A DNA stretch of 5,151 nt from Candidatus Hydrogenedentota bacterium (GTDB lineage Bacteria; Hydrogenedentota; Hydrogenedentia; Hydrogenedentales; SLHB01): the NCBI GenBank assembly GCA_003552765.1, contig PUOI01000250.1:1-5151 (forward strand). The letters are read 5' to 3'. The notes below the pieces were generated by a model, which had not been told where the DNA came from, did no database searches, and saw only the letters and a list, made by a program, of their open reading frames with translations. Numbering within the stretch: the stretch's first letter is position 1; the number at the start of each line of letters is the position of its first letter. Both the position numbers and the translations under genes were made by a program. Positions 1-5,151 of the stretch are shown here, in pieces.

Positions 1-517
1 CCAGAAGGGCAAAGGTCGGTGCGAGCCCCAATCGCCGGGCGGCGTACAGGGCGCAACATCCCGCCACGAAGATCTTGAGCAACACGGAAATCTGCAATCC
101 GGCAGCCGGCGGCAAGAGGTAAAACGGGATGGAGAACGGAGACAAGGCCCGGGTGCGCCACATCGCCAAGAAAGGCAGTCCACTGTGCTCGTAGGGATTC
201 CACAGGATGGATTCCTCCTCGGACGCCGCCGTGCTCAGAAACGTTTGCCACGGATAGAAGCGTTCCGCGGCCACGCGATCTTCCCGCAAAGAGTTGGACA
301 CGCCTGCGTTCGGTTCCGCATCTTCCCATGGGGGGAGCGTGAAGATGCTGTCCATCGCTACGGGAACCTGGCCGTCCAAGACAACGGGCGAGAACACGGC
401 CACCGTGACGGCGGCCAGCACCAAGACGCATGCTCCCGTCTCCCAGACTTCACTCTTCTTCAGCCACAAACCCAGATTCCTTCGCTGACGGGCCACCAAT
501 TGCACGGGCTGACACAC
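1..517 (-). CDS. YfhO-like multi-pass membrane protein, N-terminal part (runs off left edge)
   Basis: The minus-strand frame is open from about 517 to base 1, giving 172 codons with no stop. After a basic N-terminus (RQRRN, residues 10-14) there is a hydrophobic segment at about 28-47, likely the first membrane helix. A long extracytoplasmic stretch follows, with FTLPPW (59-64), FYPWQTFL (87-94) and WNPYEHSGLPFLA (106-118). A second hydrophobic region leads into LLKIFVAGCCALYAARRLG (146-164). The pattern 'YPW...LWNPY-SG-PFLA...SPF..PFYLLP' is characteristic of the YfhO family (PF09586) of large membrane proteins, which are linked to cell-envelope glycosylation and resemble polytopic glycosyltransferases. 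The substrate cannot be told. The start is uncertain because no in-frame ATG exists. GTG at 517 lies 13 nt after the lpdA stop but lacks a Shine-Dalgarno. TTG at 469 has AAGGA eight bases upstream and still leaves the first helix intact. The gene follows lpdA closely and could be read through from it. Confidence 0.8.
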   Translation of the reverse strand, partial: MCQPVQLVARQRRNLGLWLKKSEVWETGACVLVLAAVTVAVFSPVVLDGQVPVAMDSIFTLPPWEDAEPNAGVSNSLREDRVAAERFYPWQTFLSTAASEEESILWNPYEHSGLPFLAMWRTRALSPFSIPFYLLPPAAGLQISVLLKIFVAGCCALYAARRLGLAPTFALL

Positions 518-530
518 TGCCCATGTAATG

Positions 531-1928
531 CTATTTCCGTTTCGGGGGCGTGTGGATACTCATACCATAGTAATCCTCGGCGGCCTCCATGATAGCCTCG
601 GACAACGTGGGATGAGTATGGATGGTGTGGGCAATCTCGGCGACAGTAGCCTCCAACTGCATGGCCATGGCGCCGACCGCAATCAGTTCGCCCGCTTCCG
701 CTCCCATGATGTGCACGCCAAGGACTTCATCGGTGCGGGCATCGCCGACAATCTTCACCATGCCATCCGTCTCTGCCATGCATTGCGCGCGGCCGCTGGC
801 CATGAACATGAACTTGCCCGTCTTGACCTCGATGCCTTGTTCCTTGGCCTGCTTCTCGGTCAGTCCCACGTGGGCCACTTCGGGCGTGGTGAACGTGCAT
901 GCGGGAAGAACGCGATAGCTCATTCGCCGGTCGCCGCCCAAGGCGTTTTCGACGGCCACCAATCCCTCGGCCGAGGCGCCATGGGCCAGCATCGTAATGC
1001 CGGTCACGTCGCCCACGGCGTAAATCCCCTTAACGTTGGTCTCCATGCGATCGTTTACAAGGATCTCGTTCCGCTTACCGACTTTGACGCCCAGATCGGG
1101 GTTATTGGTGACTACCTCGGCGTTGTACTTCCGTCCGATCCCCACCAACACCAGGTCGCTTTCGACCTCTCCAGCCTTGTCGCCCTCGAGTTCCACGGTC
1201 ATGCGGCCGCCGTTCTTGTTGATCTTGGACACCTTCGTACCGGTGCGCACGTCCATGCCCTGCCGCTTCCACAGAGCGCCAAGCCGTTTGGTCAATTCCT
1301 CGTCTTCGAAAGGCAGCACCTGGGGCATCATCTCCACCAGCGTGACCTTGCTTCCCAGATTGTTCCAGAGGCAGGCGAACTCCGCGCCCAGCGCGCCCGC
1401 GCCGATGACGGTGATCTTCTCCGGCAACTCGGTCAGCTCCAGCGCCTCGGTGCTGGTGATCACCTTCTCGCCGTCGGTCTCCAGTCCGGGAATCTGAGCC
1501 GCCTCGCTGCCGGTGGCGATGATGATGGCCTTGGCGTGGACATCCGTGTCTCCCGCCTTGATGTGGCCGGGCGCTTGAATGACCGCATCGCCCTTGACCC
1601 GGTCAACGCCATTGGCGTTCAGCAACTTTTCCACACCGCCCGCGTTGAGCTTGACCACTTCATCCTTCCGGGCCACGAGTTGTTTCAAGTCAACTTTCAG
1701 ATCATTGGTTAGAACCCCGTAATTCTTCCCGTGTTCCTTCAGTTGCCGGTAAAGTTCCGAAGCATGGATCAACGTTTTCGTGGGAATGCAGCCCCAATTC
1801 AGGCACACGCCCCCCACCACGCTTTCCCGCTCGATGACCACCGTTTTGGCCCCTTTTTGCGCGGCGCGAATGGCCGCCACGTAACCGCCCGGACCAGAGC
1901 CAATGACCGCGATATCGTACTCCGCCAT
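531..1928 (-). CDS. lpdA: Dihydrolipoyl dehydrogenase (E3 of 2-oxo acid dehydrogenase complex)
   Basis: This is a 465-residue cytoplasmic FAD flavoprotein that reoxidises dihydrolipoyl groups on E2 and passes the electrons to NAD+. Its length is typical of the family. The N-terminal FAD dinucleotide fold has GSGPGG (10-15). The redox disulphide is C42/C47 in CLNWGC, followed by IPTKTL. The NAD fold has GAGALG (176-181). The second FAD-contact motif is GIYAVGD (301-307). The C-terminal interface domain carries the catalytic His-Glu pair H439/E444 in HPTLSE. No key residue is missing and there is no N-terminal lipoyl domain. The start at 1928 gives MAEYDIAVIG, the normal N-terminus. It is preceded by AGGGAGA, whose GGAG ends nine bases upstream and which overlaps the TAG stop of the E2 gene. 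The frame stays open 27 codons further into E2, but that extension is unrelated sequence. The gene lies directly after E2, so they probably serve the same complex. Confidence 0.96.
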   Translation of the reverse strand: MAEYDIAVIGSGPGGYVAAIRAAQKGAKTVVIERESVVGGVCLNWGCIPTKTLIHASELYRQLKEHGKNYGVLTNDLKVDLKQLVARKDEVVKLNAGGVEKLLNANGVDRVKGDAVIQAPGHIKAGDTDVHAKAIIIATGSEAAQIPGLETDGEKVITSTEALELTELPEKITVIGAGALGAEFACLWNNLGSKVTLVEMMPQVLPFEDEELTKRLGALWKRQGMDVRTGTKVSKINKNGGRMTVELEGDKAGEVESDLVLVGIGRKYNAEVVTNNPDLGVKVGKRNEILVNDRMETNVKGIYAVGDVTGITMLAHGASAEGLVAVENALGGDRRMSYRVLPACTFTTPEVAHVGLTEKQAKEQGIEVKTGKFMFMASGRAQCMAETDGMVKIVGDARTDEVLGVHIMGAEAGELIAVGAMAMQLEATVAEIAHTIHTHPTLSEAIMEAAEDYYGMSIHTPPKRK

Positions 1929-1941
1929 GTGTTGCTTCTCC

Positions 1942-3273
1942 CTAATAGTCCGCGTTTTCCAGAATCTGCTTGAGCTGCCCCATGAATTGGGCCGCCAACG
2001 CGCCATCAATCACCCGGTGATCGCTCGACAGCGTGAGTTTCATGATGGGCCGCACGTGAATGCCGCCGTCGATGACCACAGGCCTATCCTTAATTTGGCC
2101 GGCGGCCAGAATCGCGCTGTCGGGCTGGTTTATAATCGCGGTGAAATGGTCCACCCCGAACGCGCCCAGATTCGACACCGTGAAAGTGTTGCCGGTGTAG
2201 TCATCGGGCGTAAGCTTGCCGTCGCGCGCTTTTTGGGTCAGCTCCCGCGACTCGTTGTTAATCTCCTGCAACGACTTCGTCTGCGCCTGTTTGATCACCG
2301 GCACGATGAGACCATCCGGCAAGGCGACGGCAAAGCCGATGTTGATGTCTTCTACCTCTTCAAGGGAATCGCCCGCCCACCGCGCGTTCACTTGCGGATA
2401 CTTCTGAAGCGCCCGAACGCACGCGCGGAGGACGAAATCGTTGAAGGAAGGCCGGAACGTGGCGAGGGATTCGCGCATCTTCTTGCTCTCCCCCATGTCC
2501 ACTTCTATGGTGATGTAATAGTGCGGCGCCTCCGCCTTGCTTTGCGCCATCCGCTCGGCTATGACGCGGCGCATCGGGCTGAGCGGCACACGCCGGCCGC
2601 CGCCAGAAGCTGGAGTCGCGCTGACAGGCGCTTCCGCTTGCGCCGCGATGGCGCGCTCCACATCTTCTTTCACGATCTTGCCCTCGGGGCCTGAGCCGCG
2701 CACCCCGGCAAGGTTGACGCCTTCGGCTTGCGCCAGGCGGCGGGCCGTCGGGGTGGCTTTCGGGGCGGATGCCGCAGCCGCGGCGACATCTTCCTCCAAA
2801 ACCCGGCCCATCGGTCCGGAACCGGTCAGGCCGCTGGGATCGATACCGAGTTCCTTGGCCTTCCGCCGCGCCCGGGGAGAAACCCGCTCCACATCATCTT
2901 CCCTGGGCGCGCCGCTCTCTTGAACGGCGGGTTCCGCCGCCGGTTGCGAGGGTTGTTCTTGGATTTCGGGTTCCGGGGCAGGTTCCTGGACTGCCGCCTC
3001 GGCGGACTCGTATTGGCTGAGGTCGGGGAGTTCCTCGTTCTCGTCTCCGATGAGGGCTACCACCGTCATGACGGGCACAAGCACATCGGGTTCAAGAAGG
3101 ATCTTGCGCAGCGTACCCGAGGCCGGCGCTTCGTATTCCACCTCGGCCTTGTCCGTTTGCACGCTGAAGAGCGGCTCCCCTTGCTCGACGTTGTCCCCCT
3201 CCTTCTTGAACCACTCCACGATCGAGGCTTCCTCGACGGATTGGCCCAATTGGGGCATTTTGATCTCGTGCAT
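1942..3273 (-). CDS. Dihydrolipoamide acyltransferase (E2) with one lipoyl and two tandem E3/E1-binding domains
   Basis: This 443-residue protein is the core of a 2-oxo acid dehydrogenase complex and transfers an acyl group from lipoate to CoA. Residues 1-77 are a lipoyl domain with the lipoylated lysine K42 in TDKA. Residues 80-130 are a Glu/Pro/Ala-rich flexible linker. Two peripheral-subunit-binding domains follow at 131-166 (VSPRARRKAKELGID...GSGPMGRV) and 174-209 (ATPTARRLAQAEGVN...GSGPEGKI). They are identical at 16 of 36 aligned positions. One such domain is usual, so the duplication is notable. After a second short linker, residues 228-443 form the catalytic acyltransferase domain with the active-site motif DHRVIDG (H419, D423). 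AAGGAG sits five bases before the ATG and one base after the mtlD stop. The product is most likely the pyruvate dehydrogenase E2, but acetoin or branched-chain complexes cannot be excluded without the E1 genes, so no gene symbol is assigned. Confidence 0.95.
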   Translation of the reverse strand: MHEIKMPQLGQSVEEASIVEWFKKEGDNVEQGEPLFSVQTDKAEVEYEAPASGTLRKILLEPDVLVPVMTVVALIGDENEELPDLSQYESAEAAVQEPAPEPEIQEQPSQPAAEPAVQESGAPREDDVERVSPRARRKAKELGIDPSGLTGSGPMGRVLEEDVAAAAASAPKATPTARRLAQAEGVNLAGVRGSGPEGKIVKEDVERAIAAQAEAPVSATPASGGGRRVPLSPMRRVIAERMAQSKAEAPHYYITIEVDMGESKKMRESLATFRPSFNDFVLRACVRALQKYPQVNARWAGDSLEEVEDINIGFAVALPDGLIVPVIKQAQTKSLQEINNESRELTQKARDGKLTPDDYTGNTFTVSNLGAFGVDHFTAIINQPDSAILAAGQIKDRPVVIDGGIHVRPIMKLTLSSDHRVIDGALAAQFMGQLKQILENADY

Positions 3274-3285
3274 GAATACTCCTTA

Positions 3286-4470
3286 CTAGTATTGAATCCA
3301 TCCGTCCCTTTGGAGACGGCTCAGGCCCTCGGTGATGTATTGCGCCAAGGGGGAATCTTCCGCGATGTGGCAGACTTGGGAGAGGATGAAGGGGAGTCCG
3401 TATAGTTTGCGCATGTGCTGAAGTTCCTGTGCGGACGCATCCCCATGGTGATCATACTCAATCGCGGCGGCGACTGCAAAAGCCAGGTTCTTGGGTTGTA
3501 CCCCATACTCCAAACACAAATTCGCGGCTCCGATCAGACGGTCGTTGGGACCGAGTTTGCGAAGGGGCTCCTTGCCCACGCGCGTTATCTGATCCCCCAG
3601 AGCCTTGTTGTGGAAGCGCCGGACAAGATCCTCGGCGTGCGCTTTCAGTTCTTCCGAGTCCATGCGATGCTTGACCGTCAAAGCCTCGCAGCTCTCCGCG
3701 AGAGCCGCCTCGACCGCTTCCCGGATGGCCTCGTCCCGGATTGCTTCGTAAATGAAATCGTAGCCGATGAGGTGACCCAGATACGCCGTTGCGGCATGAC
3801 CGGCGTTGTGCACATACAACTTGCGCTCGACGTACGCCTCGAAGTTGTCCATGGGATGCAGGTGATTGATGGCCGGAATCGCCCCCTTGAACCCATTGGC
3901 GTCCACCGGCAACTCGCAATACGCCTCCACGTTGACCGCCAGGAGGTCGTCATTACTACCAGGCTGAGACAGCGGCACCATGCGGCCGATGCTGGCCTCC
4001 ACGAATCCCACCTTCTCTTCCAAGGCCCCCTGCCGATCCCTGGGTGTGAGCGCCAGGACCTCGTCGCGTAGAAAGGCGCCCGCGTTCAGCAAGTTCTCGC
4101 AAATCATAACGTCAAGCGGCGGCGCATTCGGATCCGCAAAGCGTTTCGTGATCCCGCCCGCCAGCGCGGGCGCAATCCGCGGCAGCGCATCAACCCCAAC
4201 CGCCGTGGAGACGATATCCGCCTCCGCAATCGCTTGCGCGACGGCCTCGGTATCCGCTCCGTTTATCGCGGACACATCCCGAACAGTGATGGTGTAGGAT
4301 TCTTCATCGGTTATTCGAATCGAATATTCTCCTCGCTCGTTGAGCGCATGAACCACGGTGGCCACCACATCAACGAATACTGTGTGATACCCTGATTCAT
4401 GGTAGAGCTGACCCAAGAATCCCCGGCCAATATTGCCCGCGCCAAAGTGACCGGCTATCGGTTTAGACAT
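3286..4470 (-). CDS. mtlD: Mannitol-1-phosphate 5-dehydrogenase
   Basis: This cytoplasmic enzyme (394 residues) of the polyol-specific long-chain dehydrogenase family interconverts mannitol-1-phosphate and fructose-6-phosphate with NAD(H). The N-terminal Rossmann fold starts with GAGNIGRGF (10-18), the hallmark of MtlD. An aspartate, D34, ends the second strand and fits NAD rather than NADP. ICENL (123-127) holds a conserved Glu-Asn. The catalytic K-x4-N-x2-H signature is K217, N222 and H225 in ERKLYVHNAGHAATAYLG. The C-terminal part keeps VG-PLRKL-P-DRLI and LEYG, as in E. coli MtlD (382 residues). Two ATGs stand in tandem at 4473 and 4470. The second is chosen because AAGGAG ends only one base before the first but four before the second; the proteins differ by one Met. 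No mannitol PTS gene is visible, so the substrate may arrive by another route or the enzyme may run towards mannitol synthesis. Confidence 0.93.
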   Translation of the reverse strand: MSKPIAGHFGAGNIGRGFLGQLYHESGYHTVFVDVVATVVHALNERGEYSIRITDEESYTITVRDVSAINGADTEAVAQAIAEADIVSTAVGVDALPRIAPALAGGITKRFADPNAPPLDVMICENLLNAGAFLRDEVLALTPRDRQGALEEKVGFVEASIGRMVPLSQPGSNDDLLAVNVEAYCELPVDANGFKGAIPAINHLHPMDNFEAYVERKLYVHNAGHAATAYLGHLIGYDFIYEAIRDEAIREAVEAALAESCEALTVKHRMDSEELKAHAEDLVRRFHNKALGDQITRVGKEPLRKLGPNDRLIGAANLCLEYGVQPKNLAFAVAAAIEYDHHGDASAQELQHMRKLYGLPFILSQVCHIAEDSPLAQYITEGLSRLQRDGWIQY

Positions 4471-4474
4471 CATG

Positions 4475-4480
4475 CTCCTT
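4475..4480 (-). promoter_or_regulatory. Ribosome binding site of mtlD
   Basis: The minus strand reads AAGGAG, then one base (C), then ATGATG. The distance to the first ATG (4473) is too short for normal initiation. The distance to the second (4470) is four bases, and this decides the start. Confidence 0.7.
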
Positions 4481-4504
4481 ATCGGTTCAAATTACGCGGC
4501 TCGA

Positions 4505-4534
4505 ATTACACCTTGGCGCGCTAACACACGTCAA
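4505..4534 (-). promoter_or_regulatory. Predicted sigma70-type promoter for mtlD-E2-lpdA
   Basis: On the minus strand, TTGACG (4534-4529) and TGTAAT (4510-4505) are separated by 18 bases. Each hexamer matches the consensus (TTGACA, TATAAT) at five of six positions. A transcript would start near 4498 and give a leader of about 28 bases that holds the mtlD Shine-Dalgarno. The site lies in the short gap after the cutA stop codon, where a promoter would be expected if mtlD-E2-lpdA can be expressed apart from cutA. No operator or hairpin was seen next to it. This is a prediction from sequence match and position only. Confidence 0.55.
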
Positions 4535-4546
4535 GGAAATGCCACG

Positions 4547-4879
4547 CTATGGTTCCTGACGTTTACCGCGCGTCTCGTCACGTATCCATTGCACGAATTC
4601 AGCGTCGCCCTCTGCAATGGGCCAGGCGACGACGCAGGGGCAGTCATAACTATGGATGGCGCGCACCTTCTCGTCAATTGCGGCGAAATCCTCGCGGCTC
4701 GCCTTGGCGATCAAGACCACTTCCTGTTCCTCTTGGATGCCGTCCCAATAGAATATGGAGGTAACGGAACCCAAGATGTTCACGCATGCCGCCAACCGGT
4801 TGTCAATAAGCTCCCCCGCAATGTGCCGCGCCTCTTTGTAAGAACCCGCTGTCATGTACACGCTAATTGCTTCGGTCAT
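4547..4879 (-). CDS. cutA: CutA1 family protein (divalent cation tolerance protein)
   Basis: This 110-residue protein belongs to the CutA1 family: small, very stable trimers with a ferredoxin-like fold, found across bacteria, plants and animals. In E. coli it was linked to copper and divalent-cation tolerance, but its biochemical role remains unsettled. Family marks are the early A-x-x-IA-ELI--RLAACVNI region (17-36, conserved Cys C32), the SIFYWDG core (41-47) followed by IQEEQEVVLIAKA, H76-x-Y78 (normally HPYE, here HSYD), and the C-terminal W-I segment (98-99). The start is ATG at 4879. The GTG six bases upstream is in frame but forms part of the Shine-Dalgarno GGAGGTGA, so it is unlikely to initiate. 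No signal peptide is visible, so a cytoplasmic location is expected. It is the first complete gene of the series; its own promoter was not resolved. Confidence 0.93.
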   Translation of the reverse strand: MTEAISVYMTAGSYKEARHIAGELIDNRLAACVNILGSVTSIFYWDGIQEEQEVVLIAKASREDFAAIDEKVRAIHSYDCPCVVAWPIAEGDAEFVQWIRDETRGKRQEP

Positions 4880-4881
4880 AG

Positions 4882-4890
4882 TCACCTCCC
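4882..4890 (-). promoter_or_regulatory. Strong ribosome binding site of cutA
   Basis: The minus strand reads GGGAGGTGA, then CT, then ATG. It contains GGAGGTGA, a full complement to the 16S rRNA 3' tail. The GTG within it (4885-4883) is in frame with cutA and would be mistaken for the start by a longest-frame rule. It decides for ATG at 4879. Confidence 0.8.
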
Positions 4891-4896
4891 GTTATA

Positions 4897-5031
4897 GACA
4901 TGATTTACATGATTGATAAGATTTCGAGTTATAACAAATACGACTCAACAAAACTAAACTCAATTCTAAATCAAAAGCTATTTCTTCATAAGCAAAAAAA
5001 TTTATATCTTGTCAATCTTGTAAATCATGTC
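4897..5031. repeat. Imperfect 26-bp inverted repeat with 9-nt periodic arms around an AT-rich centre
   Basis: The left arm, 4897-4922, matches the reverse complement of the right arm, 5006-5031, at 24 of 26 positions. Each arm is made of three 9-nt units. The left arm on the plus strand reads ACATGATTT, ACATGATTG, ATAAGATTT (4898-4924). The right arm on the minus strand reads ACATGATTT, ACAAGATTG, ACAAGATAT. An extra degenerate unit, ACAGGAATG, precedes the right arm on the minus strand. The 83-bp centre (4923-5005) is only about 24% GC and holds an A7 run (4994-5000) and the palindrome GTTATAAC (4928-4935). The stop codon of the GxxExxY gene lies within the right arm, and the left arm ends six bases before the cutA Shine-Dalgarno. 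A transcript through it could form a long hairpin, but the large loop and missing terminal U-tract do not fit a standard terminator. It also holds whatever promoter serves cutA; none could be assigned with confidence. Confidence 0.85.
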
Positions 5032-5151
5032 CATTCCTGTACCTACGAAACTTACGCTTGACTTCAACCGACTTCCCAAAGTTGATCAACAGACCATCGT
5101 CAATACCTGTAGCTGCAAGGTAATTGACTAATTGAACTTCGTGTTCTCTTC
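5012..5151 (-). CDS. GxxExxY family protein, C-terminal fragment (runs off right edge)
   Basis: The minus-strand frame is open from the right edge to TGA at 5014-5012, giving 45 codons. It reads REHEVQLVNYLAATGIDDG, then LLINFGKSVEVKRKFRRYR. This matches what is known of the C-terminus of GxxExxY proteins (TIGR04256, PF13366 PDDEXK_3): H-x-x-QL-NYL-AT, G-LINFG, then a basic end. These are proteins of about 125-130 residues related in fold to PDDEXK nucleases; their function is not established. The motif that names the family and the catalytic residues lie outside the window, so activity cannot be judged. The last residues (GHDLQD) and the stop codon are encoded by the right arm of the inverted repeat, so the tail is probably repeat-derived. 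The coding part is about 43% GC against about 60% for the neighbours, which suggests separate ancestry. It lies upstream of cutA on the same strand. Confidence 0.8.
   Translation of the reverse strand, partial: REHEVQLVNYLAATGIDDGLLINFGKSVEVKRKFRRYRNGHDLQD

Noticed and set aside
185..592. 135-codon plus-strand frame and the smaller one inside it
   Set aside because: It is antisense to the YfhO-like N-terminus, whose family pattern is clear, and it runs into the antisense of lpdA.
528..1712. 394-codon open frame on the plus strand
   Set aside because: It lies wholly antisense to lpdA, which has all catalytic motifs. Its His/Leu/Arg-rich translation shows no recognisable domain; it is a by-product of GC-rich codon use on the other strand.
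1929..2009. 27-codon N-terminal extension of lpdA overlapping the E2 gene
   Set aside because: The extension is out-of-frame E2 sequence. The usual lpdA N-terminus and a good Shine-Dalgarno are at the ATG at 1928.
1903..2694. 263-codon open frame on the plus strand, and the other plus-strand frames through 2537-4297
   Set aside because: They are antisense to E2 and mtlD, lack family motifs, and have no convincing ribosome sites.
3092..3301. 69-codon minus-strand frame overlapping the start of E2
   Set aside because: It is a shifted-frame shadow of the lipoyl domain with no matching motif.
4883..4885. GTG start for cutA, two codons upstream of the ATG
   Set aside because: The GTG is part of the Shine-Dalgarno GGAGGTGA, and no other ribosome site precedes it.
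4963..5015. Promoter for cutA using TTGACA in the right repeat arm (5015-5010) or TAGAAT (4968-4963)
   Set aside because: TTGACA has only poor -10 matches at 16-19 bases, and TAGAAT has only a three-of-six -35. Neither pair is good enough to call.
4897..5031. Rho-independent terminator formed by the inverted repeat
   Set aside because: The stem is AT-rich with an 83-nt loop, and no U-tract directly follows the second arm in the direction of transcription.

Overview
The window is about 60% GC and densely coding, and it looks bacterial. All recognisable genes lie on the minus strand, so they are read from right to left. Intergenic gaps are short and there are Shine-Dalgarno sequences complementary to the 16S rRNA tail. 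Nothing fixes the species. The style (free-standing E2/E3 genes, a YfhO-type membrane protein, a GxxExxY gene beside 9-nt-periodic repeats) suggests an environmental Gram-negative bacterium of the Planctomycetes/Hydrogenedentes kind, but that is a weak impression only.

Layout in the direction of transcription. (1) 5151-5012: the C-terminal 45 residues of a GxxExxY (PDDEXK_3-like) protein, entering from the right edge. It is lower in GC (about 43%) than the rest. (2) 5031-4897: an imperfect 26-bp inverted repeat whose arms are built of three 9-nt units, around a very AT-rich 83-bp centre (about 24% GC). The stop codon of the GxxExxY gene lies inside one arm. (3) 4879-4547: cutA, a small trimeric CutA1-family protein. 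(4) A 76-bp gap with a good sigma70-like promoter (TTGACG-18-TGTAAT). (5) 4470-3286: mtlD, NAD-dependent mannitol-1-phosphate 5-dehydrogenase. (6) 3273-1942: the E2 acyltransferase of a 2-oxo acid dehydrogenase complex, with one lipoyl domain and two tandem peripheral-subunit-binding domains. (7) 1928-531: lpdA, the E3 dihydrolipoyl dehydrogenase. (8) From about 517 to beyond the left edge: the N-terminus of a YfhO-like multi-pass membrane protein.

mtlD, E2 and lpdA are separated by only 12 and 13 nt. The Shine-Dalgarno of each downstream gene abuts or overlaps the preceding stop codon, so they are almost certainly co-transcribed and probably translationally coupled. E2 and E3 act in one complex, passing acyl groups to CoA and reoxidising the lipoyl arm with NAD+. 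The matching E1 is not in the window. MtlD, which turns mannitol-1-phosphate into fructose-6-phosphate and NADH, sits upstream of that entry into acetyl-CoA metabolism. Any functional link is inferred from gene order alone. No tRNA, rRNA, CRISPR array or complete insertion sequence was seen. The long plus-strand open frames are antisense shadows of the minus-strand genes.
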